Shown here one piece after another: positions 22,557-33,701 of a DNA stretch of 64,000 nucleotides (positions are counted from its first letter, which is position 1; each line of letters begins with the position of its first letter). The stretch lies in the NCBI GenBank assembly GCA_029959085.1, contig JARWIR010000244.1, forward strand, positions 1-64,000, read 5' to 3'. The notes beneath the pieces were generated by a model, which made no database searches, was not told the origin of the DNA, and saw only the letters and a list, made by a program, of their open reading frames with translations. The stretch is from Nemophila menziesii (taxonomy: Eukaryota > Streptophyta > Magnoliopsida > Boraginales > Hydrophyllaceae). A program made the translations under genes and the position numbers.

Positions 22557-22943
22557 TTTCAAAACGAAAGAAAAGAAATAAGTTTTTGTAAAGATAAATT
22601 CTAAAAATAATATATTGGATATTTTTTTTTCTACTTTTCTGTGTTATATTTTTATCTTGACATCTTTCTATTTATATAAAAAAAAAAGTAGATGAATAGA
22701 CATTTAACTACTATAAAAAAATAGACATGTAACTCTTATAATAAATTATAATAATACCTATAATATTCTAATTTCATATTAAAACTTATAACTAATTTCT
22801 CCACTAACTTATAATTTAATTCTCCAATAACCATAACTTATTTCTCCATTTACTCAATTAAATGAAGACGGTACAAATTCTAATTTATTTTAATTTATTC
22901 TATTTTATTATTTCCTTTTATTCTTTTTTTATTTATTCCAACA
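22557..22943 (-). repeat. 3' LTR of the minus-strand copia element
   Basis: The stretch aaaaataatatattggatat, the ataaaaaaaaaagtagatgaatagacat region, and tttatttattccaaca match the right LTR at 26896-27231 with many substitutions and indels. On the element strand it begins TGTTGGAATAAAT. The outer end near 22557 is approximate. Confidence 0.75.
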
Positions 22944-22957
22944 ATGCCTCCCGTAAA
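22944..22957 (-). promoter_or_regulatory. Polypurine tract of the minus-strand copia element
   Basis: On the minus strand ACGGGAGGCAT directly precedes the LTR start TGTTGG. It would prime plus-strand DNA synthesis. The tract is interrupted by C and T, so it is degraded. Confidence 0.5.
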
Positions 22958-23089
22958 TTGATTTTGTTCTTCATTCCGAGAGTTTCAATATTTTTTGAGA
23001 AATGCGGTCCCCCGATTGGTTTTGTAAACACATCATCAAGTTGATCTTCACTTTTGCAGTATTGTATATGGACTTCTCCTTTATTAACA

Positions 23090-26000
23090 AGTTCTATTAA
23101 AAAATAAACTCATAGCCGAATGTGTTTTGTTCTTACATGCAAGACTTGATCCTTTGAAATAGAAATAGTTGAACCATGATAACAAGACAACATAGTAGGA
23201 TCTTTTTGTTTGAACTTCAAGCTCTCAAGAACTCCTCTTATCCACATTATTTGACATCATGCAAGATAAGTTTTGATATACTCTACTTCGGTAGTAGAAA
23301 GGGCCATAATTGGTTGTTCTTTCAAACTTCAAAAATGCTCAATATCCGAGATTAAAGATTAGCCTGAAGTACTTCAAGAGTCATCAATACTCCATACAAG
23401 ATCACTATTTGTATAGCTTCATAGGAAATCCCATAATCGATTGTTCCTTTGACATATCGCACAATCATTTAGCCGTCTCCCAATGATTTGAAAAAGGTTT
23501 CTTCATAAACCAGCTTATCAAACTTACCGCAAACATAACATCCAGTCGAGTGGCTATAAGATAAATTAAGTTTCCTATAAAGTTTTGAAACATAGTTGTA
23601 TCAACAAATTTGCCTTCTTCTTTTTTGCTTAACCTCAAACTTGTAATACAAGGGGTTAAACCAAAATTCGAGTTCTTCATCTTGAATTTCTTCAAAATTT
23701 CAGTTGCACATCTTTCTTATGATATAAAAATTCCTTCATTTAATTGTTTCAAATTAATTTCAAGAAAATAATATAATTCTTCCAAATTGGTCATTTCAAA
23801 CTCACCCACCATAGAAACTTTGAAAGCATGCAACATCTCGAAATCGTTACACGTGAAGATAAGATCGTCAACATAGAGATTAACGATCATAAATCCACAG
23901 TTAAAATTTATTTTGATATAAAGGGTATGCTCAAAAGGAAAATGTTAAAAGCCAAATTATAGATTTTTTTTAGTAATTCTATCATTCCATGCACGTGGTG
24001 GTTGCTTCAATCCATACAATGCGTTTTTGAGTTTGTACACTTTGTCTTCTTTGCCTTTCTTAGAGAATTCAGGAGGTTTGCTCAATATTTTTTTCTCTTG
24101 AAGAAATTTGTTCAAGAAGATTTATTTAATATCTATTTGATATAAATTCCAACCACTTTGAGTAGGAAGACAAGTAACTAATCTAATTTTATCAAGTCTT
24201 GAAACAAGAGCAACTACTTCATTGAACTCATCACCTTCTTTTTGTTTGTAACCTTTTCAACTAACTTTACTTTATATTTGTCAATAGAGTCACCAAGATT
24301 GGTCTTCGATTTAAAATCTATTTAACGCTAATTGGAGACTTATGAGAAGGTAAACTTGTGAGCTCCCAAATTTCATTTTTTTCAATTGACTTGATTTCTT
24401 CCTTCATAGCTTGAATCCAATTTTCTTATTTTGAGGGTTCTTCATGAGAAATTGGATCCTCTGCAACAAAAAATGCAAAAAAATATTGTTTGCTTCATAT
24501 ACCTCCTCTGTTTCATCATATATCTCTTGCAAACTTCTTTTTTTTGAGGGGATGGTGAACCATCAAGAGAATCATTATCATCATCAAGGATGTGCGTTTC
24601 TTGAGAATCTTTTTTGATAATCGCTTTCTTCATCATCAAGAATCTACGAAGTTAGTGAATCTGAAAGTCTTGAAAAATCTTAAGAAGCCTTTTCATCAAA
24701 ATTAACATCATGACTTATTACGATTTTTTTTGTTTGAGGATTATAAAGCTTGTAAGCTTTAGTCCTTTTACTATATAAAATGAACATGCATTTTTCAGAT
24801 TTATCATCAAGTTGGTTCTCAAAACATTTGGAATATGTGAATGTGCAAGAAAACCAAATGTTTTAAAATGACTTACATTTGGATTCTTACCATACCACGC
24901 CTCTTGTAGAATTTGCAAACCTTTAGTTGGTGATCGGTTGATCGAGTAAACGGCACAAGAAACTGCTTCAGTCCAAAACTCTGATGGTGTTATTTTCTTT
25001 TTCATCATTCATCGAACCATATCCACGATTCTTCTATTTTTCAGTTCCGCGACTCCATTTTGTTATGGTGTATATCGCGCCGTCAATTCATGGCGAACGC
25101 CGTTTTGTTGACAAAATTCTTCTAAGAGAGAGGATATATACTTGCCACTGCGATCACTTCTCAAGTTCTTTATTTTATAACCAGAATATTTTTCAACTTG
25201 AGATTTGTACTCTTTGAACATACAAGGCTTCTGACTTTTAATCCAAATAACGCACAAACTAAAATCATCAATAAAAAACAAGAAATATAAATTACCTCCC
25301 AAGGAAGGGACTCAGATTGGCCTACAAATTTCACTATGAATGAATTCCAAGGGTGATTTTGATTTTCAGTTTGACTTGGACATAAATGGCTCGCGGTCTT
25401 GATTCTCCATTTAAAACTCTTTGCAAACTTCACTGATAACATTGTTATTTGGTAATCCTTGAACAATTGTTTTGTTTGACAACTCTTTCAAACTTTGAAA
25501 ATTGAGGTACATGAATCTATCATGCCACAACTTGGACGTTTCTCCATTAACAGTTAGATAACAAGAAACAATGAGAGTATTAAGTTTGAGAGAAAATAAA
25601 TTTTACGAACTCAACGCAATATTTGCAATAATTTGATTACCTTTTTTCATGATGCAAGTGTTGTTAACAAATAAATTATTTGAACCTTTTTTTACTAAGT
25701 GACCAACACTTTACTACTAAGTGACCAACACTTTACAAGTCTTTTCAGTCGAAGTACATAGAATACCTTAAACATTTTTTTTGTTATTCTGGATTTTGTT
25801 TTGAAGACAATATCTCCAACGCCTTCAATTTTATATGATTTTGCATATCCTTTTGTAACCTGCCCATAATTAGTTACAACAAGATTTGAAAACAAAATAT
25901 TGGTTTCCGTCATATGTCTACTAGCACCACTATCTAAATACCAAATATTCTAAAATTTCCATCAGAAGCATTTAATAAAGATTGTGAATGATTAATTTTT

Positions 26001-26400
26001 TCTTCATGCATATAGCCAACTTATTTTCTTTCTTTGGGATATTTGTTCCAACATTTTATAAAAAAATACTCCTGGTTTATGACAATATAACACTCAATAT
26101 AAGGTTTTGTACCTATATATGTACATCGACCTCGTCCTCTATCAAGATTATCTAGAAAGGATTTCTGCTCCTCCTTTGTCTCCTCTCCACGATTATTTTA
26201 GGAATTTCTTCCACCTCTAGTTTGTCTACGACCTCTACCACGTCCACGATATGAACTGCGACCTCCTGAGAATGAAACTTCGACTGTAATGCTTGATAGG
26301 AAAAATAAATTTGAGGACTTCTTAGAAGAATTCTAGCTTCATGTGCTTCCAATCTTTCTTATAAGTTTTCCAATTCCATTGCTGAAATATCTTGTGACTC
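23090..26400 (-). pseudogene. copia gag-pol, minus strand, frameshifted
   Basis: From 5' to 3' on the minus strand: a gag part with CYYCHKPG zinc-knuckle remains near 26090-26050; protease IWYLDSGASRHMTETN (about 25950-25905); the gag-pre-integrase KSYKIEGVGDIVFKTKS; integrase with NLRSDRSGKYISSLLEEFCQ and ELTARYTP (to about 25063) and NRSPTKGLQILQEAWYGKNP (24940-24870); and reverse transcriptase with VYKLKNALYGLKQPPRAW (about 24045-23990) and an intact YVDD (23875-23864). RNase H has IGNLIYLIATRLDVMFA (23600-23500) and PIMALSTTEVEYI and RTKHI (23330-23110). The polyprotein would carry out capsid formation, integration and reverse transcription. Frameshifts and stops separate most domains, so no complete product is possible. 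Confidence 0.85.
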
Positions 26401-26880
26401 TTCAATAGTCACAACCAAATGATCAAATTTCATCGGTAGGCTACGTAAAAAAATTTCAACAACCCTTTGAATTTCCATGATTTCTCTATTTGTAGCCATT
26501 TGATTTACAAGAGAGTCTCTTGTAAAATAATCACCAATTTTTCATTTTCTTTTATCTCTAATTGTTTTAATTTTGACAGTAAAGATTGCAAACAAACTCT
26601 TTTTACTTGATCTTTTTAATCATAATTTGTTTGAAGAATCTACCATGTTTCCATGAAATTATCCGCCTTTGTTAGTTTTTCGAATAATGAAACTTTGATG
26701 TCTTGATATATTCGAAAAAGTGCTTCTCGATATTTTTTTCTCACCTTTTAGAATTATCTTTTGTGCCTTATTTATTGTGACTCATCTTCTGGAATATCTT
26801 TACCATCTTCAACAATATTCAAACTTTTCTCCTTGAACAAGTTATGAGAGAAGTGAGACTGTTGGACTTCTTCTTACCTT

Positions 26881-26893
26881 GCTCTAATAACAA
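26881..26893 (-). promoter_or_regulatory. Primer-binding site of the minus-strand copia element
   Basis: The minus strand reads TTGTTATTAGAGC immediately inside the 5' LTR, two changes away from the usual copia TTGGTATCAGAGC, complementary to initiator tRNA-Met. It fixes the direction of the element. Confidence 0.65.
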
Positions 26894-26895
26894 TT

Positions 26896-27231
26896 TGAAG
26901 AAAATAAATAAGATCTTTTGAAGAGAAATTATGAAAATAATATATTGATCTTTTTTTCTATTTTTTTTGTGTTACACTTTCATCTTGATGTATGTCTATT
27001 TATATAAAAGAATAAAGTAGATGAATAGACATGTAACACTTAAAATAAGTTACAATAATGTTCACTACTATTCTAATTTAATATTAAAATTATAACTTAT
27101 TTTTCCACTACATCGTAACTTATTTCTCGACTAACGCAATCAAATGGAGAAGGTAGAAATTCTAATTTATTTTACTTTATTCCACTTTATTATTTCATTT
27201 TATTCTTTTTTGTTTTTGATTTATTTTAACA
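26896..27231 (-). repeat. 5' LTR of the minus-strand copia element
   Basis: On the plus strand it runs from TGAAGAAAATAAATAAG to TTATTTTAACA. It shares gaaaataatatattgatct, ataaagtagatgaatagaca and the gtagaaattctaatttattt end with the left LTR. It would contain the element promoter, but no clear TATA position can be chosen in such AT-rich sequence. Confidence 0.75.
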
Positions 27232-27841
27232 AGTACCATATCCCATAAGTTCTTAATTAGTAAAGATGCATTACGAGTACAACTATCAAACTTATTTGTA
27301 TGAATAGTTTATGTGGCAAATAAAAGACATTCAAATCCATATAAATAAATACTGAGCTGCAGAAGATGGATATTAGAGGCCCTATAAGTATGTGACTTGT
27401 GAAATATATGGAAAATTAATTTTCAATTTCAGTAGTGTTCCTTTGAATGGCCATCTCTGATAATCCATGGTTGTGACGAAAATATTTGTTGTTTAAAGAA
27501 GAATAACAAGGTTTAAATACCATATTGATTGATCATTCCAAGCTTCTGATGTGTTGGTCGAAGGTCAATCATGAAGAAAGACCATATTATTGCATTTGTG
27601 CCCTATCATTACAAAAATCCCAAATGTTGGTCTTTGAATATTCATTTTCTCCTCAAATTTGTTAACATAACATTATTCATATTCGAATTATCTTTCCCAT
27701 ATTAGAATATTTCTTGTAAAATAAATAAAATATTGTTGACAGGAAAATATGTAGAATCAGATAATTCTCGTCTTCCTCTCCTAAACCCTTCTCTACATGT
27801 TTTTCCCTTTCTAATCGTTTATTCTTTATAACCATTTTTTA
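27232..27841. other. Anonymous AT-rich spacer between two copia elements
   Basis: About 610 bp with no ORF, LTR or RNA motif that I can support. It separates the minus-strand copia element from the plus-strand one. Confidence 0.5.
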
Positions 27842-28031
27842 TTTTACTAAGGAAAGTCAGCACAAAATCATTTCCAGCACAAATCGAGGCAAAATAAGAT
27901 AAGTAATCAAATCAAATAATATAAAATATAATATTATATTTTAGGTAGAACAATCATTTAGAATGGGCAATATTATTTGTATATATGCACCATTCATTTT
28001 AGTAATGAAGATACACAAATTATATCTTCTA
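27842..28031 (+). repeat. 5' LTR of the plus-strand copia element
   Basis: The stretch aaggaaagtcagcacaaaat, the ttttaggtaga region, caatattatttgtatata and taatgaagatacacaaa match the 3' LTR at 31549-31736. The outer edge is approximate by a few bases. Confidence 0.75.
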
Positions 28032-28033
28032 TG

Positions 28034-28045
28034 TGGTATCGAGTC
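28034..28045 (+). promoter_or_regulatory. Primer-binding site of the plus-strand copia element
   Basis: tggtatcgagtc follows the 5' LTR almost directly and differs slightly from TGGTATCAGAGC, complementary to initiator tRNA-Met. Confidence 0.65.
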
Positions 28046-28149
28046 ATACAAACTAGAGCATTCAACATCTCTTTGAATCTTTATGTCATTTTTTCCCTAT
28101 CCTCCAAAAAAATCGTTTTCTTTTCCTACAATTCTTTTTTTTTCCGCTG

Positions 28150-31100
28150 TTATGTCTCTCAAATATCTCCAAATGGCATCCACCAATCAAGGTAGCAAAT
28201 TTTTTTCATCTTCAATACCCTCTTACGGATTCCAACATTAAAATCGCACCTACCCTTCTCAAGGACGAGGGCAAAACTAACTACAAATATTATGCCAATA
28301 TTTTGACAAATTTGGCCACATTGCCAAAGTTTGCCGCTTCCGCTCACACTCTCACATTGATGTCAAATCCCTCTACACGAACTGTGCATTGAGCCCATTA
28401 AATGAACCTTGGGTCATCGATTCTGGTGATTCTCATCACGTTACATCTGATCCAAGAAACATAATGCATAGCTCACCTTATACAGGTGGTGATGACATCC
28501 TCATTAGTGATGGGTCTGGACTACTGATATCTCACACGGGTTCTTCTAATTTATCATTTTCATCGTCTAACTTTTTATTGAAATATGTTCTTTGTTATCC
28601 CTCCATTAATCGAAATTTATTATCAGTCTCACAATTCAGTACTACTAATTATACGTTCACTGAATTTTTCCCTCGTGTGAAGTATTTGAAGATTGGGGCT
28701 ACGCAAGTTAAAGGCCGGAGTAATTGGCACATGTACGAGTGGCTTACAACATCCTCACCTCATGCCTACACCACTAATACTACCACATCTTTACAAGACT
28801 GACACGAATGCTTGGACACCCTAATAAACGAACACTTAACTCTATTATTTTTACATTTAAATTACCTTTGTCATCATCTAATTTTGAACATTGCACCTCT
28901 CGTTTCAATAACAAAAGTCATCGTCTTACCTTTGGGGATTCGACGATAAAGGGAAAATATCCGTTAGATATAATATTCTCGGATGTTTAGGGACCTTCTC
29001 CTATAACATCACATGACGTTTTATGCTATTATATCATTTTTGTTGATCATTTTACTATGTATGGTTATTTTCATTAAAACTTATATCGGATGTCTAAATT
29101 AATTTTCTTAACTTCCAAATAGTTGTTGAAATATTTTCAATCCACCATCCGTACATTATGCATTGAACAGGGAGGCGAATACATTGGCCTACATCTTGTA
29201 CTCTTATCACAAAATATCCATCATATGATCACACCGCCTTACATATCTCAACTATTGTGGATTGCTGAAAGGCGTCATCAATATATCAAGGAAAAGACTC
29301 GCACGTTGCTAGACAAAGCGACAATGCCTAATCTTTTTTTGCAACTACCTTGTCAAACAATCGTATATTTAATCAATCTCATGTTATCCCATTCACTTCA
29401 AAATAAATCTACATATGAACATATTTTCAAAGAGGTCCCTTCTTGTGAAATATTACGAGTCTTTGGTTGCTTATGCATTCCTTTACTTAATCCTTATGCT
29501 TCTAATAAAATTTCTCCCAAGTCAACACCGTGTGCTTTTTTTAATTATTCTACACAACCCAATACCAATAAATATTTAGACTTAGAAACAAATAAAATTT
29601 ATATATCACTTCATGTCACCTTTGTGGAATTTGTGTTTCCCTTTAAATCACACACCAATCTCTCATCAATCTCCCGTTTATACTCCCATAACCCAAGGGT
29701 GACTCCAAAAACCATAAACGTCTCTCCACAACACCCTTTACATATTGAATTTTTATAGCTTGTTCCCTCAAAACCCAGCACCAAATGTCAAAATGCTATA
29801 CATCACATAGCTGAACCTACACACACAACTACGCCTACACATGCAACCATTACTACACAATCCAATACCATACCACAACATTATTGTAACAAAATCTCAA
29901 TAAAGAACACTAAGCATTTATCACCAAACCAATCCCTAACTATAATTAGATTAAACATCTCATCCATTACGATCTAATGGTCAAATGACCACTAATGGAA
30001 CCTCTACTTCAGATGCTCACATCTAACATCTTCTCTTCCCACTCGTCTTAATAATACTAGAATTCATTTCTACCCAATGAATACACGCTCGAAAAACAAC
30101 ATTTTAAACCACTTCCTAAACTCAGCCTTATCTCTCAAATATAAGAAGAAGCCACTATCGAACCAACATGTGTCTCTAAAGATTTAAAACTCTTGAATGG
30201 CGTAAAGCGACGAGTGAGAAATTTGATGCTCTAGTTCGTAACAACACATATACCTTGGTTCCACCACAAACAACCACAAATATAATAATATATACATGGA
30301 TTTTTTCGTATCAAATACAACCGAGATGCACCTATTCAACGCTACAAAGCGCCTAGTAGCCAAAGGTTTTCATCAACGACCACAAATCGACTATACAACC
30401 ACTTTTAGCTCTATTATAAAACCTACAACAGTCAGTTTTGTTTTCGGGTTAGCACTAAATTTTGGTTGGCCTCTTTTCCATTTCGACACCAATAATGCTT
30501 TCTTACAAGGTCACTTATCAGAAGATGACTACATGGAACAATCTTAGGGCTTCATAGATCAACATTTTCCTAATCATATATGAAAATTAAAGAAGGAAAT
30601 CCATGTACACAAACAAGCACTAAGTGCATGGTACAACGATATTCGTACATAACTCATACCTTTGGGTTATATAAACTCACAAAGTGATGCATCCCTCTTT
30701 ATTTTGAACAATATAAAATTCACCATTTATCTACTGGTCTATGTCAATGTTAGTATCATATTAGGTAGCATGACAAGTGAGGTCCAACACATCATAGACA
30801 AGCTTGCTCATTGTTTTTTCCTTAAAGACCTCGGCACACTTGATTATTTTCTCATCATAAAAATATTATGGATCTCCTCCAAAAAATTAAATATGATTGA
30901 CGTTAAAGGAGTTCACTCTCCGCTTTGTACATCAGCATCTCTTGTTCTTAATGATGGAAGTCCACCTACTAATGCTACTCAATATAGATAAATAGTAGGA
31001 GCCCTTCAGTACCTTTCTCTCACATGATACGATGTCACTTTTTAAGTAAACAAACTTTTTAAGTAGACACTCATTAGAATGCAGTTAAGCGTGTTCTACG

Positions 31101-31539
31101 GTATCTCAAACAAATTGCATCTTATGGCTCAACGCCAGCATATGTCATCTTCTTTGGCTCCTTCCCTATCAGTTGGTCCACTAAAAAGCAACCAATTGTT
31201 GCACGATTCTCTATTGAAGCTGAATATCAGGTAGTTGCCTCGACAGCGGAAAAACTCAATTGGATTCAAAATTTAATTCAAGAACTTCAAATTCCTATAA
31301 TATATGTGCCAAATATATATTCTGATAATATCAAAGCAACATACCTCTGCTTCAAACAGGTATTCCATTCACACATGAAGCAAGTCGCCATAGACTTTTA
31401 CTTTGTTAGGGATCTAGTAGCCGAAAATCAACTCATTGTTTCTCATGGTCACTTCGGCGATTCATTAATAAAACCACTGTCTCGACAACTATATCAACAT
31501 CATTGTAACAAGTTAGGCGTGGTTGATGGTACGTCTGTC
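28150..31539 (+). pseudogene. copia gag-pol, plus strand, heavily broken (copy A)
   Basis: A gag end with CQYFDKFGHIAKVCR (a zinc knuckle with one Cys changed to Phe) lies at about 28294-28340. The protease WVIDSGDSHHVTSD starts at about 28411, in an ORF of 137 codons. A TGA at 28800-28802 replaces Trp before HE..GHPNKRTLNSII. Integrase follows in 29123-29758 (IEQGGEYIG, WIAERRHQYIKEKTRTLLDK, STYEHIFKEVPSCEILRVFG). Reverse transcriptase has [20 protein letters not shown] and FDTNNAFLQGHLSEDDYMEQ (30296-30543), with YVNVSIILG where YVDD is expected. RNase H remains include SIEAEYQVVAST and YSDNIKATYLCFKQVFHSHM (31200-31400). It is certainly dead. Confidence 0.85.
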
Positions 31540-31548
31540 TTGAGGGGG
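31540..31548 (+). promoter_or_regulatory. Polypurine tract of the plus-strand copia element (copy A)
   Basis: ttgaggggg sits directly before the 3' LTR start tatatcaagg, the expected place for plus-strand priming. It is identical in copy B. Confidence 0.65.
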
Positions 31549-31736
31549 TATATCAAGGAAAGTCAATACAAAATCAATTCCAACACAAATCAAGGCAAGA
31601 CAAGATAAGTAGTAAAATTAAATCATATAATATGTAATATTTTATTTTAGGTAGATTAATAATTTAGATAGACAATATTATTTGTATATAGACTCCATAT
31701 ATTTTGTAATGAAGATACACAAAATTACATCGTCTA
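31549..31736 (+). repeat. 3' LTR of the plus-strand copia element (copy A)
   Basis: The 188-bp segment matches the 5' LTR at 27842-28031 and the copy B LTR at 44821-45008. Directly beyond it both copies share tttaactcgatattaactg, flanking DNA that was duplicated together with the element. Confidence 0.78.
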
Positions 31737-31965
31737 TATATTTAACTCGATATTAACTGTAAGTTTTTTTAATTAAAGAAGAATAGTTTAGTCTATTGAG
31801 AGGTTAAGTCAAATCCTTGTTTTAGTGTTCTATTTGGTTAAGCGCTATGATTTAGGATGGACCCATTGATAAAGACCCTAATTCTATGGGGCGATTATTT
31901 ATACACCCTATTTGCTTAAACAGTTTTAGGGTTAATCAATCTGCCCTTCATCTACAAATAACTGC

Positions 31966-33012
31966 ATGACACAAAAAATGGTAGGTTTACGTGAAGATGT
32001 ATTAATAAAGGTACTATGTATGGTATATATCAGTGTTGCGGTACATTAGTAAATTCTTTTACCGTTTTCTTTAAAGCTCTTACTTCATCAACACGCATAT
32101 GAAACATCAACGCGAGTGCATCCTAATTCAGCGAGACAATGAGCGTAGCGTAGTGCACTGTTATCCATTTACTTATATGAATCGCTTAATTAAATCTCAC
32201 CTCATTCGGAGATAACTCACTTTAATAAGAGCAGCAAGTTTAATGTTTCTTGGCCTTGCAATGGATTTTTGCTTTGTGTCTCAGATAATAATTCTAGCTT
32301 GGTTTTATGTAATCCAGCAATTAGGGAATTTAAACTTCTTCCTCTAAGACCAAACTAATTGCTTGATTATTGGATTTGGTTTCGACTCCAATAAAAACGA
32401 TTACAAGTTCGTTATTATTAGAACTACCAATACAGCCTGAATCTAAAATCTAAGTAGTCATTCTTGGAGGCAAATTTAGCGTAATTTACCAAGTAATGAT
32501 GGTATATATCCTGTTCAAGGGGTACCATTCAATGGAGCATTGCATTGGCCTGCCCGAAGGAGTAGAGAAATTATTGATATTATCCTTTCTTTCAATGTGA
32601 GCACTGAGGTGTTTCAAGATATAAACTATCTTGATGTTATCCCTCACGGTAGTCAACTAATTGAGAAGACTCTCACAATCTTAAATTATTCTCTTGCGTT
32701 GTTCGTATTCACACCTAAAAAGTTCAAATACCACAATTTAGAACCACATTTTGTGGAGATAAGGGTAATTAAAGAATATGGCGAGGTGGAATCTTGGACC
32801 TGACAATTCATCATTAATAGAATTCTAAACAAATTTATAAAGTGGTCTTCTCGTTTGTTGTGGAAGAATGAAGCCATAATAATCGAAACGCATGGAGAAG
32901 AACTAAGATTTTGTGCCCTCGACACTCATGAAATGACCACTAGAGGAATATTTAGCTACGAGTGGTCACTTAGAGTGATGGTTACAAGGATAGTTTAGTG
33001 TCTATAGAGTGA
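31966..33012 (+). pseudogene. F-box / F-box-associated pseudogene, SLF-like (copy A)
   Basis: F-box proteins of this type recruit substrates to SCF ubiquitin ligases; S-locus F-box members recognise S-RNases in Solanaceae pollen. From the ATG at 31966 the sequence reads MVGLREDVLIKVL (F-box start), then FINTHMKHQRECILIQR (shifted frame), CNGFLLCVSDNNSSLVLCNP and AIREFKLLPL. After more lesions come GFDSN, HWPARRSREIIDIILSFNVS, TEVFQDI, IRVIKEYGEVESW, WKNEAIIIETHGEELRFCAL and SLRVMV, with the stop near 33010. EYGxxESW and SLRVMVYK are typical of SLF and SLF-like proteins. The length, about 345 codons, is slightly short of the usual 385-390. At least six frameshifts or stops are visible. Kinship to SLF rather than other FBA proteins is likely but not proven. 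Confidence 0.75.
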
Positions 33013-33175
33013 CATAGATTGTTTTTTAGCATCATATTATTATTATTATTAACAAAGTATCTCTATTAAGGAAGTTGTCCAATCCGTGTTAGTTCTTCCA
33101 TTGTTTGAATTAAAAAAAACACATAATATTATGCATCTATTTTCATATGTTAAGAAGCTTGGCCTATTTTTATTT
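33013..33175. other. F-box downstream flank with short ATT run
   Basis: It contains (att)5 near 33037-33053, which is greatly expanded in copy B (46229-46317). No gene is present. Confidence 0.5.
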
Positions 33176-33701
33176 ATCCATCACTTTTCACTACATTGTC
33201 CAGCAGCAACTTAAAGATTTATCTGCATTGAGATTTATGAGTGCAATAGGCTGGTCTTCCCACAGTTAGAACCTAATCCCACAGGGTTGTTTTGTTGATC
33301 TTAATCCCTTGAATTGTATACTTTGTATTTATATTGAAAATTTTACAAAACCATAAGCTATTGACATAATATTTTTTGTAAATATAAGGAGATATGGCTC
33401 TGGTAAGCCGTAGTACTAGTACCTATCAATATCGTGTGTCCAGAATGACAACCATATCTCCCCCACCAGAGGCTCACCTCAGACATTTGAAGTAAATTGC
33501 ATGAAATTATGTTACAAGGGATTTATACACCTCAATTTCTCAGGTCATGAAAATTGTCCACCCGAGGGTATTACAGTGCACATAGATCTTGTGCATAATC
33601 TCTATCTTCTTTTGGACCACGTAGAAGAGGCAATGAATATATCACGAAGGCAACTCTCCTAACTTCTATGATGCTTAGTTTTGGAAAGTCTGCATCTGAA
33701 G
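33176..33701. other. ~526-bp segment present only in duplication copy A
   Basis: The segment interrupts the alignment between ggcctatttttattt and ccatggtt; copy B joins these directly at about 46440. Two frames look coding-like over 33530-33710 (ENCPPEGITVHIDLVHNLYL in one frame, RGNEYITKATLLTSMMLSFG in another), but neither is open at both ends and I know no family. No terminal repeat or target duplication is evident, so a deletion from copy B is as likely as an insertion here. Confidence 0.45.

Larger units (their letters stand above)
22557..27231 (-). mobile_element. Ty1/copia LTR retrotransposon, minus strand, degenerate
   Basis: A 4.67 kb element with diverged LTRs at both ends (22557-22943 and 26896-27231). 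A tRNA-Met-like primer site lies just inside the right LTR and a purine-rich tract just inside the left LTR. Minus-strand domains occur in copia order: gag zinc knuckle, protease, integrase, reverse transcriptase, RNase H. The length is normal for a complete copia element. Many frameshifts and stops, and clearly diverged LTRs, indicate an old insertion. A target-site duplication could not be confirmed because the left outer boundary is blurred. Confidence 0.88.
27842..31736 (+). mobile_element. Ty1/copia LTR retrotransposon, plus strand, degraded (copy A)
   Basis: A 3.9 kb element with short LTRs of about 188 bp (27842-28031 and 31549-31736), a PBS at 28034, and a PPT ttgaggggg at 31540. Domains run gag knuckle, protease, integrase, reverse transcriptase, RNase H. 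The catalytic YVDD is lost. The 3' part recurs at 41702-45008 as part of a larger duplication that also carries the F-box pseudogene. It is a different copia lineage from the minus-strand element (DSG-HHVTSD type protease region, shorter LTRs). Confidence 0.88.

Noticed and set aside
27232..27841. Possible gene exons between the two copia elements
   Set aside because: No frame longer than a few dozen codons and no recognisable motif on either strand.
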